A stretch of 14,564 nt of DNA from Ruminococcaceae bacterium UBA5396 (GTDB taxonomy: Bacteria; Bacillota; Clostridia; Oscillospirales; Acutalibacteraceae): positions 14,827 through 29,390 of the forward strand of contig DHOG01000118.1 in the NCBI GenBank assembly GCA_002410715.1, written 5' to 3'. How positions within the stretch are numbered: position 1 is the stretch's first letter; each line of letters begins with the position of its first letter. The position numbers were made by a program, and so were the translations under genes. The notes beneath the pieces are model-generated. The model was not told the origin of the DNA. It worked only from the letters and a program-made list of their open reading frames with translations, and searched no databases. Of the stretch, positions 1 to 8,278 are shown in pieces.

Positions 1-1287
1 CGTTATCAGTCAGCGGCAGAAATGCTTTATGATATTGACGAGTTTAAGCGGAATCCCAGCATTCATTTTGCCTATAAATATTTTGTGGACGAAACGCCAA
101 CCCGATTCGTTGATGCAATCACAAGGGTAAAAGGCTCCGAACCGTCCGATGATTCCGACTCACAGGGCGATGATGAAAGCGGTGAGGAAGACGGCGAGAA
201 AAAGAATCCACCTGTTATTCCGATTCTTGCAGCTGTAGCAGGGGCTTTCGTTCTTGTTGCCTTACTGTTTGTCGGTGCGGTTTCTCTTTTGGGTTTATTT
301 AATGATCCGGATACAGGGGAAGCACCTGTTCCTTATCTGATCGGCATGGATTATACCGATGTTCTTAATAACAAAGAATATACCGATAAATTTACGATTG
401 AACCGGTTGCAGTCAATAACGATTCATTTCCCAAAGGGCAGATTTATGACCAGACCCCCAAGCCGCCCCAAACCAGAAAGCTAAAAAGCAAAATTACCAT
501 CTATGTAAGTAACGGTCCCCAATTGATAAAAATACCTGATATTATAAAAAATGAACACAAGGATATGGCGAAAGAAAAGCTTGAGGATGCCGGTTTTGAC
601 GTGAAAACAACTTATCAGACAAGCAATGATGTACAAAAAGATTTTATTATAAAAATCACTCCTGCTGCCGGCGAGATGCTTGCAAAGGGGAGTACGGTCA
701 CTATGTTTGTCAGCTCAGGCCCTGAACCCATTGAACCTAAGTCTGTACCGAATGTACTTTTGACAAACTTGGAAGATGCGAAAAAATCCATAAAGAATGC
801 AGGATTCGAAGTAGGAAAAGTTGAGTATCAGAATCATGCTTCCTATCCCAAAGGCATCGTTATCAGTCAGAATCCAGAAAAAGATACAATGGCTCAGCCG
901 GAATCGAAGATTAATCTTGTTGTTGCATCCGGTTTTAAAGATTTTTCTTTGCCTGTCGCTTTGCCGGATACCACCGCAACGCTTGATATGAGTGTTTATA
1001 TAAACGGCTCCTTGGCCTCACAATTCAATAAAAATACTTTTGTACCTGTAGAAACAGAAATACTTCTTTTAAAAGAGCAAAAAGAGCAATATCAAGTATT
1101 GGTTAAGCTCCGTAAGCATGGAACAACGGAATGGTTGTCATACAAACAATATGTTATTAATTCAATTAATCAAAGCGTCAGCGAAGAGCAATTGATGGAT
1201 GACAGTGTGTTCGCTGATAGTTTACCAGTGACAACTACTACCGCAACCCCAACCACAAACACAACAGAAACAGATTTTGATTTTTAA
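1..1287 (+). CDS. prkC: PASTA-domain Ser/Thr protein kinase (PrkC/Stk1 type), 3' part only
   Basis: The gene runs in from the left edge, so only the last 428 codons are present and the catalytic kinase core is missing. The frame is open from base 1, so the ATG at 22 is internal. The fragment starts in the end of the kinase domain (an SAAEMLYDIDEF stretch), followed by an acidic juxtamembrane stretch rich in D, E and S, then one membrane segment at about fragment residues 72-99. Three PASTA repeats follow at about 109-173, 177-241 and 248-312, each ending in an S(N/S)GP- or ASG-like turn. A non-PASTA outer domain and a Thr-rich tail (TTTTATPTTNTT) close the protein. PrkC-type kinases sense muropeptides or lipid II through extracellular PASTA repeats and phosphorylate cell-wall, translation and germination targets. 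The rsgA start lies 16 bases after the stop, so the two are probably co-transcribed, as in Bacillus, where prkC precedes rsgA (cpgA). Three PASTA repeats is a common number. Confidence 0.93.
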   Translation, partial: RYQSAAEMLYDIDEFKRNPSIHFAYKYFVDETPTRFVDAITRVKGSEPSDDSDSQGDDESGEEDGEKKNPPVIPILAAVAGAFVLVALLFVGAVSLLGLFNDPDTGEAPVPYLIGMDYTDVLNNKEYTDKFTIEPVAVNNDSFPKGQIYDQTPKPPQTRKLKSKITIYVSNGPQLIKIPDIIKNEHKDMAKEKLEDAGFDVKTTYQTSNDVQKDFIIKITPAAGEMLAKGSTVTMFVSSGPEPIEPKSVPNVLLTNLEDAKKSIKNAGFEVGKVEYQNHASYPKGIVISQNPEKDTMAQPESKINLVVASGFKDFSLPVALPDTTATLDMSVYINGSLASQFNKNTFVPVETEILLLKEQKEQYQVLVKLRKHGTTEWLSYKQYVINSINQSVSEEQLMDDSVFADSLPVTTTTATPTTNTTETDFDF

Positions 1288-1303
1288 TATGAAAGGAACG
1301 CGT

Positions 1304-2188
1304 ATGGCGCAGTTCTTAAGTGGAATAGTACTAAAATGCGTCGGCGGCTTCTATTATGTAGAAGCCGCCGATGCGGTATATGAATGCAGGGCGCGCGGCA
1401 TTTTCCGCAAAGGCGGCATTACGCCTGTAGTCGGTGATATAGCATGTATATCTGTATTGCCGGATGGAACAGGATGGCTTGAGGAAATAGGAAAGCGGCG
1501 TAACATTCTTGTGCGTCCGCCTGCTGCAAACCTTGATATTTTGGCAATCGTCGCGTCTATTGTTGAACCTGAACCAAATACACTGGTTATGGATAAAATG
1601 ATTTCGATTGCTGAAAAGAATGATATCGAGCCTATCATTGTAATAACAAAATCTGATTTACAGCATACTGAAAAACTTGAAAAGATATACAGGAGCTCTG
1701 GCTTTGACGTTTTTGTAGTTTCAAAAATTACAGGCCAAGGTATTGAATCTCTGAAGCTGCGTCTTGCAGGGAAATTAAGCGCTTTCAGTGGCAACTCGGG
1801 TGTCGGTAAATCAAGCCTTCTTAACGCACTTGAACCTTCTCACGCACTCGAAACCGGGGAAATCAGCCAAAAGCTTGGGCGTGGAAGGCATACAACCCGT
1901 ACTGCTGAAATATTTAAGCTTACTAACGGGGGAAGAATTGTGGACACGCCCGGATTTTCATCAATCGATATGGAACGAACGCAAAGAATTTATAAAGATG
2001 AATTGGGCTTATATTTTCGTGAATTTGTAAAATACGCGGATAAATGTCAATACACCGGTTGTTCTCACACCAAAGAACACGGATGTGCAGTAATTGAAGC
2101 TGTGAAAAATGGTGGAATCATGCCAGAGCGCCATGAAAACTATAAGATAATATACAATGAGGTCAGGAATTTTAAAACCTGGAACTAA
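1304..2188 (+). CDS. rsgA: Ribosome small-subunit-dependent GTPase RsgA
   Basis: A 294-residue circularly permuted GTPase that acts in late 30S subunit maturation. The permuted motif order is visible: an N-terminal OB-fold (about 1-70), then G4 TKSD (115-118), G1 GNSGVGKS (163-170), the switch-I GRHTT (194-198) and G3 DTPG (214-217). A C-terminal zinc knuckle follows with C248, C253, H255 and C261. The frame is open from a TTG at 1277, but the ATG at 1304 is preferred because AAAGGA lies about 7 bases before it and the protein then starts like other RsgA proteins (MAQFLSGIVLK). The earlier TTG and the ATG at 1289 have no good ribosome binding site, and the TTG lies inside the kinase gene. Its stop shares one base with an ATG of the thiN frame, so the two are tightly linked. 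Length is normal. Confidence 0.95.
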   Translation: MAQFLSGIVLKCVGGFYYVEAADAVYECRARGIFRKGGITPVVGDIACISVLPDGTGWLEEIGKRRNILVRPPAANLDILAIVASIVEPEPNTLVMDKMISIAEKNDIEPIIVITKSDLQHTEKLEKIYRSSGFDVFVVSKITGQGIESLKLRLAGKLSAFSGNSGVGKSSLLNALEPSHALETGEISQKLGRGRHTTRTAEIFKLTNGGRIVDTPGFSSIDMERTQRIYKDELGLYFREFVKYADKCQYTGCSHTKEHGCAVIEAVKNGGIMPERHENYKIIYNEVRNFKTWN

Positions 2189-2199
2189 TGGAGGCTGTC

Positions 2200-2853
2200 T
2201 TGGAAAAGAAAATTCTAACATCACGACGCTGCGTAATCTGTGCGGCAGGACCCGTGAATGATACGAATAGCCTTATCCCGTTGTTAAGAAAAGATGATTG
2301 GGTAATTGCCGCTGACGGCGGTATCCATCTTGCAAAAAAACTTGGTCTTGATATTGATTATATTATTGCTGATTTTGATTCTATACAGCGAGAACAGGCT
2401 TTTAATACAGGTGCACCTGTATCTGAGCTGCCGGTAAAAAAAGATGATACCGATACAATGGCAGCTGCAAGATTGGGGTTGAAACTCGGTTACAGCGATT
2501 TTCTTCTATTAGGGGCAAGCGGAGGACGGTTAGACCATACTTTTGCAAATTTTGCGGTCATGAATTTTTTAATCAAGAACGCTGCAAAAGCGATTCTTGC
2601 CGATGAAAAGAATATTGTTCAAATGTTGCTTCCGAGCAAACGGATTGTCGATCCGGTAGAAAATGCACATTTTTCGCTGCTACCATATGGAGGGTGTGTA
2701 GATGGGTTATATGTTCGCAATGCGGAATATGAGCTTGAGAATGCGTTGCTATCCCCAGATTTTCCATTGGGCGTCAGCAATAAATTCATTGGCAGGCCTG
2801 TCGAAATAGAATTTAAATCAGGAGTTTTATTAATTTTTATCTCAAAAGATTGA
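2200..2853 (+). CDS. thiN: Thiamine pyrophosphokinase
   Basis: This 217-residue cytoplasmic enzyme transfers pyrophosphate from ATP to thiamine, giving thiamine diphosphate. Diagnostic family segments are AADGG near the N-terminus, IIADFDS, the acidic KKDDTDT motif and GASGGRLDHTFAN. The start is a choice: an ATG at 2188 overlaps the rsgA stop but has no Shine-Dalgarno, whereas GGAGG at 2190-2194 sits 5 bases before a TTG at 2200, giving MEKKILTSRR. The TTG start is preferred, and the difference is only four residues. The length matches the family (about 210-220). The gene follows rsgA as in Bacillus, except that rpe, which commonly sits between them, is missing. The next small gene begins about 80 bases downstream with no terminator seen between. 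Confidence 0.93.
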   Translation: MEKKILTSRRCVICAAGPVNDTNSLIPLLRKDDWVIAADGGIHLAKKLGLDIDYIIADFDSIQREQAFNTGAPVSELPVKKDDTDTMAAARLGLKLGYSDFLLLGASGGRLDHTFANFAVMNFLIKNAAKAILADEKNIVQMLLPSKRIVDPVENAHFSLLPYGGCVDGLYVRNAEYELENALLSPDFPLGVSNKFIGRPVEIEFKSGVLLIFISKD

Positions 2854-2931
2854 CACCACAATTGCCGTTCCGGAATATGCTGTAATAAGACACGGATAAC
2901 AGCAGGGTTAATATCGGTATAAGGGACGGTG

Positions 2932-3081
2932 TTGGTAGTGAAACGATGCAACTACGCTGGCTGGATTTTTGCCGCTTTTGGATTGGGGCTTCTGTTGGCA
3001 ACAATATGTCCTGCCCAACTAATACTGATATTGGCGGCTGCGGTGCTTGTATTAATGGGATTTTCTCTGGTCAAAAACTGA
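2932..3081 (+). CDS. Small hydrophobic membrane protein upstream of spoVM
   Basis: A short frame of 47-50 codons. Its product would begin MKRCNYAGWIFAAFG from the GTG at 2938, or carry two or three more residues from TTG 2932 or GTG 2929. AAGGGA at 2921-2926 lies 5 bases before the TTG and 11 before the GTG, so the TTG is used here, but the start is uncertain. The product would be almost one long or two short membrane segments: an aliphatic stretch with FGLGLLLATIC, a central Cys-Pro, a second run rich in L, I, A and V, and a short basic end (LVKN). It ends 15 bases before the spoVM start codon, and the spoVM ribosome binding site begins just after its stop, which suggests co-transcription and possibly coupling. 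I recall similar tiny Cys-Pro membrane ORFs in clostridial genomes but cannot name a family. The overlapping frame 2946-3149 is soluble-like, runs into spoVM and is taken as a shadow. Function unknown. Confidence 0.6.
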   Translation: MVVKRCNYAGWIFAAFGLGLLLATICPAQLILILAAAVLVLMGFSLVKN

Positions 3082-3096
3082 ATGGAGGAGTCGCGA

Positions 3097-3186
3097 ATGA
3101 AGGTTGTCGTGGTAAAAAGCCCAAAATTATTTGGAGGTATTCTCCGTAAAATCTTTGGAATAAGAAAGAAAAACTACATAGAGTGA
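3097..3186 (+). CDS. spoVM: Stage V sporulation protein M (SpoVM)
   Basis: A 29-codon gene with a strong ribosome binding site (GGAGGAG at 3084-3090, 6 bases before the ATG). Against Bacillus subtilis SpoVM (26 residues, recalled from memory) the peptide shares M1, K2, K7, P9, K10, G13, G14, I15, R17, G21 and K25, in the same positions without gaps. P9 is known to be important for membrane localisation in Bacillus. The rest is an amphipathic helix with a basic end. SpoVM inserts shallowly into the convex outer forespore membrane and recruits SpoIVA to start the coat. In B. subtilis spoVM also lies downstream of the prkC-rsgA-thiN region, which supports the call. A strong terminator follows 11 bases after the stop. 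The gene is easily missed because of its size. Mother-cell sigma-E control is expected from the family, but no convincing promoter was seen. Confidence 0.9.
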   Translation: MKVVVVKSPKLFGGILRKIFGIRKKNYIE

Positions 3187-3196
3187 ATTCCCAAAG

Positions 3197-3234
3197 CAGG
3201 TGCTGCAGCTCAAAATTTGCAGCACTTGTTTTTT
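3197..3234 (+). terminator. Intrinsic terminator after spoVM
   Basis: The arms CAGGTGCTGCA (3197-3207) and TGCAGCACTTG (3218-3228) pair over 11 bp with one G-U wobble and a 10-base loop. A run of six T follows (3229-3234). This closes the rsgA-thiN-spoVM transcript. Confidence 0.9.
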
Positions 3235-3345
3235 AAAATCCATTAGCATTTTTGAGAATTTTGAAATCTTTATGAAATTATTCACCCGAAATATGCTTGC
3301 AGCGTACGATAATGTATAAGGGATTTATAGGGGGAGGCGTGAAGG

Positions 3346-3981
3346 GTGAAATATGTCAAAAAAAATCATTATAAAAGAATTACTGTTTACATACTTTTTG
3401 TTTTTTTGTTAATTAGTATACTATCGATATGGCTGATCGACTGGCGTGTACGGCCAATGATAAAAACATACGGGGATAATCAAGCAATTACCGCAGCGAC
3501 AAGAGCTGTAAATGATGCGGTAGAAAAGGTGTTGTCTAACCTCGGTATTGACTATGAGAAGCTTTCCTCTGTCACGTTGGATAAAAATGGGGAAGTGTCT
3601 TCCATTGAGACAAATACAGCCAATGTAAATATTTTTAAATCAACTGTTAGCAAGGAAATATTGGAGCAGCTGGATAATCAGGAAATACAAAAGGTGAATA
3701 TCCCGTTAGGGTCTTTGGCAGGCGGCTTACTGACAGGTAGGGGTCCAAACATAACAATTAGAGTACCTATGAACTCGACTGTAGAAACAGTCTTAAATAA
3801 TAAATTTGAAGGCGCAGGTATCAATCAGACGAAACATGATATTTCACTTGATGTAAAAGTGAAAATATTCACTGTAGTTCAGGGAGTTAGCACGGAAAAT
3901 GTGGTAGAGACGAACTTTACCATTGCTGAACGTATACTGGTTGGAGAAGTTCCTCAATGGATTATGACTCCAACTGCATAA
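3346..3981 (+). CDS. yunB: Sporulation protein YunB
   Basis: A 211-residue protein with one N-terminal membrane segment (about residues 11-31) after a basic start (KYVKKNHYKR), then an outward-facing domain. The sequence matches the YunB family: WRVRPMI just after the membrane segment, AITAATRAVNDAV, the region LGSLAGGLLTGRGPNITIRVP, and a C-terminal end with ERILVGEVPQW. YunB is a sigma-E-dependent sporulation protein in Bacillus whose biochemical role is not established. The Bacillus protein is somewhat longer (about 250 residues). The start is a GTG at 3346 with GGGGAGG at 3331-3337, 8 bases upstream. The gene appears monocistronic: a terminator lies upstream and a separate sigma-A promoter begins 33 bases downstream. 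A clear promoter was not identified; CGTACGAT at 3303-3310 resembles a sigma-E -10 box but has no good -35 partner. Confidence 0.85.
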   Translation: MKYVKKNHYKRITVYILFVFLLISILSIWLIDWRVRPMIKTYGDNQAITAATRAVNDAVEKVLSNLGIDYEKLSSVTLDKNGEVSSIETNTANVNIFKSTVSKEILEQLDNQEIQKVNIPLGSLAGGLLTGRGPNITIRVPMNSTVETVLNNKFEGAGINQTKHDISLDVKVKIFTVVQGVSTENVVETNFTIAERILVGEVPQWIMTPTA

Positions 3982-4014
3982 CAGCACTGATATCAGAAAA
4001 TATAATTACAGTAC

Positions 4015-4041
4015 TTGAATTAAAGCTTGGTATGGTATAAT
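4015..4041 (+). promoter_or_regulatory. Sigma-A promoter for the ligA leader
   Basis: TTGAAT (4015-4020) and a perfect TATAAT (4036-4041) are separated by 15 bases. The -10 box carries an extended TG (TGGTATAAT), which compensates for the short spacer. The start point would be near 4047-4049, giving a leader of about 168 bases before ligA. Confidence 0.7.
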
Positions 4042-4045
4042 ATAT

Positions 4046-4140
4046 CACAAAGGTGGCTATCGCCTACTTTGTGAATTGGAAAAATCGCTGTTCGGGCTAT
4101 ACGCCCTCTCCTGCTGCTATGCAGCATCGCGCTTTTTCTG
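4046..4140 (+). ncRNA. Candidate structured leader RNA upstream of ligA
   Basis: Several nested helices can be drawn just after the predicted promoter. Hairpin A pairs CACAAAG (4046-4052) with CTTTGTG (4067-4073), with an upper GGC/GCC stem. A second domain is closed by GAAAAA-x-CGC (4079-4088) against GCG-x-TTTTTC (4129-4138), nine pairs with one U-C mismatch. Inside it are two hairpins: GGGC/GCCC (4094-4106) and TGCTGC/GCAGCA (4112-4126, six perfect pairs, loop TAT). This gives a three-way junction. No T-run follows the domain as a terminator would require, and the ligA ribosome binding site lies about 65 bases further on. It matches no riboswitch class I recognise. It could be a regulatory leader, an independent small RNA or a chance fold. 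This rests on hand pairing only. Confidence 0.4.
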
Positions 4141-4185
4141 GACTTCTTAATTTTATGGTATTATTTTTATACAGGATCCTTTTGA

Positions 4186-6195
<2,010 letters not shown>

Positions 6196-6259
6196 GTATA
6201 CTTGAATATATCTATGATTAAATTGTAAGTATAAATAAAAAAGTCATGAAAAGTGAATG

Positions 6260-6316
6260 AAAGCTTCTTTTTAGATATGAATTTAGAAATAATTCAAATC
6301 TGAAAAGAAGCTTTTT
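6260..6316 (+). terminator. Long terminator hairpin after ligA
   Basis: The arms 6260-6276 and 6298-6314 pair over 17 bp (core AAAGCTTCTTTT / AAAAGAAGCTTT, one G-U). After a single mismatch a further 6-bp stem (TGAATT / AATTCA) closes a 7-base loop, so the hairpin is about 24 bp long. TTTTT at 6312-6316 makes it a plus-strand terminator for ligA. The minus-strand side has only three T, so it is a poorer terminator for the opposing gene. Confidence 0.8.
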
Positions 6317-6435
6317 GTATGGAAAAGACACCAGCCGAAGTGATGAAAGAGTATATAAACAGTTGCCGGCAGCCCCTTAGGGAGCAGTTAAATCTACAAT
6401 CCGAGGTGGATTTTTTGAAAGTTAAGGTTTTGAAA

Positions 6436-8079
6436 TCAAATTGTTAATTGTATTACACCATAGCGAATTATAAAAATAATGGCTGCCGTGAAGACAGAAA
6501 TCAGTATTGACATAAAACCGATAAATACATAATGGTGCATGGAGTTATCCATGCTTACGGGTTTGTCTACGGCTGTCACGATGGGTTCAGTGGTTGGTTT
6601 GGTTTGACTGGTTGTAGTAGAAACGTAAGCTGTAGTGGTTGTAGTTTTATGTGTAGTTTGAGAAGTAATCGTTGTTTTGGCCGCGGTCGTTATCGGAATA
6701 ACCGGATCGATATGTTCAAAAAAATCATTTTTAGCTATATCGGCTCCAACTATAGTATGATATAACCCGAATTTCTGACAATCATATTTGCTTCCCTTTC
6801 CTTTTACACGGAACCATTTACTGTTTTGTGATGTATGGAACTTATAGGCTTCCTTTGCAATATCAAGTCCGGTTTTGCCTTCAAAAGCTTTTAGCGGGAC
6901 ATTCCAGTCCATCTCAATACGATTCTTTTTATAAAGGTGTAGGTAGCATTTTTTGATTTTCCAAGTTCCGTATTTTGATGCCAAAGACGGAAATTTTGAA
7001 GGATCGGCACTAATCGAAATGGCATCCTGAAGACTTTTAGAGCACAGCATATGCACACCGTGCCCATATTCGCCGTTTGGATCGTGTCCCACAACGACTT
7101 CGGGTTTAAAGCGCCTAAGCAGCATAACAGAATACTCAAGCATTTTTTCTTCATTATATATTTTTTTCGCATGCTTAAGGCTTGATGAATAGTAATCCTC
7201 AAAATCGGAAATCATGGGGTAATTTCTCACACCTGTTTTCCAAAGGCCGTCAAGCAGCTCATGGTTTCTATGAAATTCATTCAGCGCTTTACCGTGGCGG
7301 ATTAAGTATGCGACTTGAACCTTTTTCTTGTATTCACCCGCATATACCGGTAAAGTACCGCCAAACCAAAGCAATTCATCATCTGCATGGGCCGGATATA
7401 CCAGCATATCTGCTTTATCCAGCATTGGCTGCCATTGCTGCACCCAATCCGGAATTTGATCTGCTTCAAATGCAAATATATCTGCGATACTGCCCTTGCT
7501 TTTATTAAAATGCATTGTTAATGAACCGCTGGGGCGATCGATTACAGCAAGCTCATGTAAAAACCCGTTTGTTCCCCCTCTGTATACTGTATCATTTTGA
7601 GAATGTTCATCTGAAGCAGTCGTATTCTCCGAAAGCTCTGTTTTAGTCGCTGTATTTTTAGAAGGAGTTGTACTCGTTGAGGCGATTGTGTTGTTTTCCA
7701 GGGCGGTTGAAGTAGTGTTGTTGGTATTGTTTGTAGTGGTAGAAGTTACATCTTGGATTGTGGCTGTCTTATTCGGCTGAATAATTGTCCATTCCACCGG
7801 TTCAATATCCCATAGTATGTATAATGCACCAATACTTTTTGTGGATTTAATATGAAGTACATTTCCTTTGCTGAATTTCCATACAGTGGAAACGTTATTG
7901 TCAGTTAGTGACTTGATTTTCTTTGTGTTTTGATTGTTGTATATTGTAATCGAAAGAGATGCAGCCGTCTTTCTTATCTTTTTTTCACTGTATTCATCCT
8001 TTTTGTCTGCTTGAACCGAATAGACTATAATAAAAAAACAAAACAGGATGAATAGAACTCGTTTGAAAAATATGGTCAT
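6436..8079 (-). CDS. Exported, membrane-anchored PIG-L/LmbE-family deacetylase with discoidin-like region
   Basis: A 547-residue protein predicted to be exported. It has a Sec signal peptide (about 1-24, ending SVQA), a beta-rich region with the discoidin-like signature LTDNNVSTVW (58-67), and a Thr/Asn/Ser-rich insert (about 105-165). A PIG-L core follows with PAHADDE (229-235), where H231, D233 and D234 match the AHPDDE metal/catalytic motif, and GHDPNGEYGHGVH (331-343), whose H340/H343 give the distal His ligand. A second Thr-rich linker (about 463-505) leads to a C-terminal membrane segment (about 518-542). PIG-L enzymes are zinc-dependent N-acetylglucosamine deacetylases, so a cell-surface glycan is the likely substrate; the exact one is unknown. 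The frame extends to a GTG at 8091. ATG 8079 is preferred because AGGTG precedes it by 9 bases and the signal peptide starts cleanly there. It is transcribed alone from an extended -10 promoter, convergent with ligA and divergent from sipL. Confidence 0.82.
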   Translation of the reverse strand: MTIFFKRVLFILFCFFIIVYSVQADKKDEYSEKKIRKTAASLSITIYNNQNTKKIKSLTDNNVSTVWKFSKGNVLHIKSTKSIGALYILWDIEPVEWTIIQPNKTATIQDVTSTTTNNTNNTTSTALENNTIASTSTTPSKNTATKTELSENTTASDEHSQNDTVYRGGTNGFLHELAVIDRPSGSLTMHFNKSKGSIADIFAFEADQIPDWVQQWQPMLDKADMLVYPAHADDELLWFGGTLPVYAGEYKKKVQVAYLIRHGKALNEFHRNHELLDGLWKTGVRNYPMISDFEDYYSSSLKHAKKIYNEEKMLEYSVMLLRRFKPEVVVGHDPNGEYGHGVHMLCSKSLQDAISISADPSKFPSLASKYGTWKIKKCYLHLYKKNRIEMDWNVPLKAFEGKTGLDIAKEAYKFHTSQNSKWFRVKGKGSKYDCQKFGLYHTIVGADIAKNDFFEHIDPVIPITTAAKTTITSQTTHKTTTTTAYVSTTTSQTKPTTEPIVTAVDKPVSMDNSMHHYVFIGFMSILISVFTAAIIFIIRYGVIQLTI

Positions 8080-8120
8080 ATCTACGCGCACCTGCCAATA
8101 TAGATAATAAATACCAACTC

Positions 8121-8148
8121 ATTATAGCATTTAAAGAAATTTATACAA
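8121..8148 (-). promoter_or_regulatory. Sigma-A promoter for the PIG-L gene
   Basis: Read on the minus strand, TTGTAT (8148-8143) and a perfect TATAAT (8126-8121) are 16 bases apart. The -10 box is extended (TGCTATAAT). The predicted start point is near 8114, about 35 bases before ATG 8079. Confidence 0.6.
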
Positions 8149-8194
8149 TACTATGACAGAAATAAAAAATTCCTTTAGTAAAAAATTTATTTTA

Positions 8195-8223
8195 TCAAAA
8201 TCTCAGTGCTTACTGCATACTTG
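8195..8223 (+). promoter_or_regulatory. Candidate sigma-E promoter for sipL-spoIVA
   Basis: TCAAAAT (8195-8201) resembles the sigma-E -35 box, and CATACTTG (8216-8223) keeps the CATAC core of the -10 box, with a 14-base spacer. The predicted start near 8230 gives a leader of about 50 bases. spoIVA and sipL are known mother-cell genes of the sigma-E regulon in other species, which favours this reading, but the match is partial. Confidence 0.4.
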
Positions 8224-8278
8224 ATGGACATGTCGAATATATTTGGTTGTAGAGAAATCGCAAAGGAGAGGAGCCTTC

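Noticed and set aside
1354-1794. 146-codon minus-strand frame inside rsgA
   Set aside because: It is a shadow of a well-supported gene, with no ribosome binding site or recognisable domain.
2873-2901. Possible sigma-E promoter for the spoVM region (GAATATG at 2873-2879)
   Set aside because: The -35-like box is good but nothing close to CATACAAT lies 13-15 bases downstream.
2946-3149. 67-codon plus-strand frame overlapping the small membrane ORF and spoVM
   Set aside because: It overlaps spoVM out of frame, lacks a ribosome binding site and has no recognisable features. The two shorter frames are better supported.
3282-3310. Possible sigma-E promoter for yunB (CGTACGAT)
   Set aside because: The -10-like box matches about six of eight positions, but no -35 box is found at proper spacing.
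6319-6447. 42-codon open frame (start MEKTPAEVMKEY) after the ligA terminator
   Set aside because: It starts within the terminator T-run, has no ribosome binding site and overlaps the 3' end of the opposite-strand gene. The peptide is faintly like the end of an IS3-type OrfA, but too short to support a remnant.
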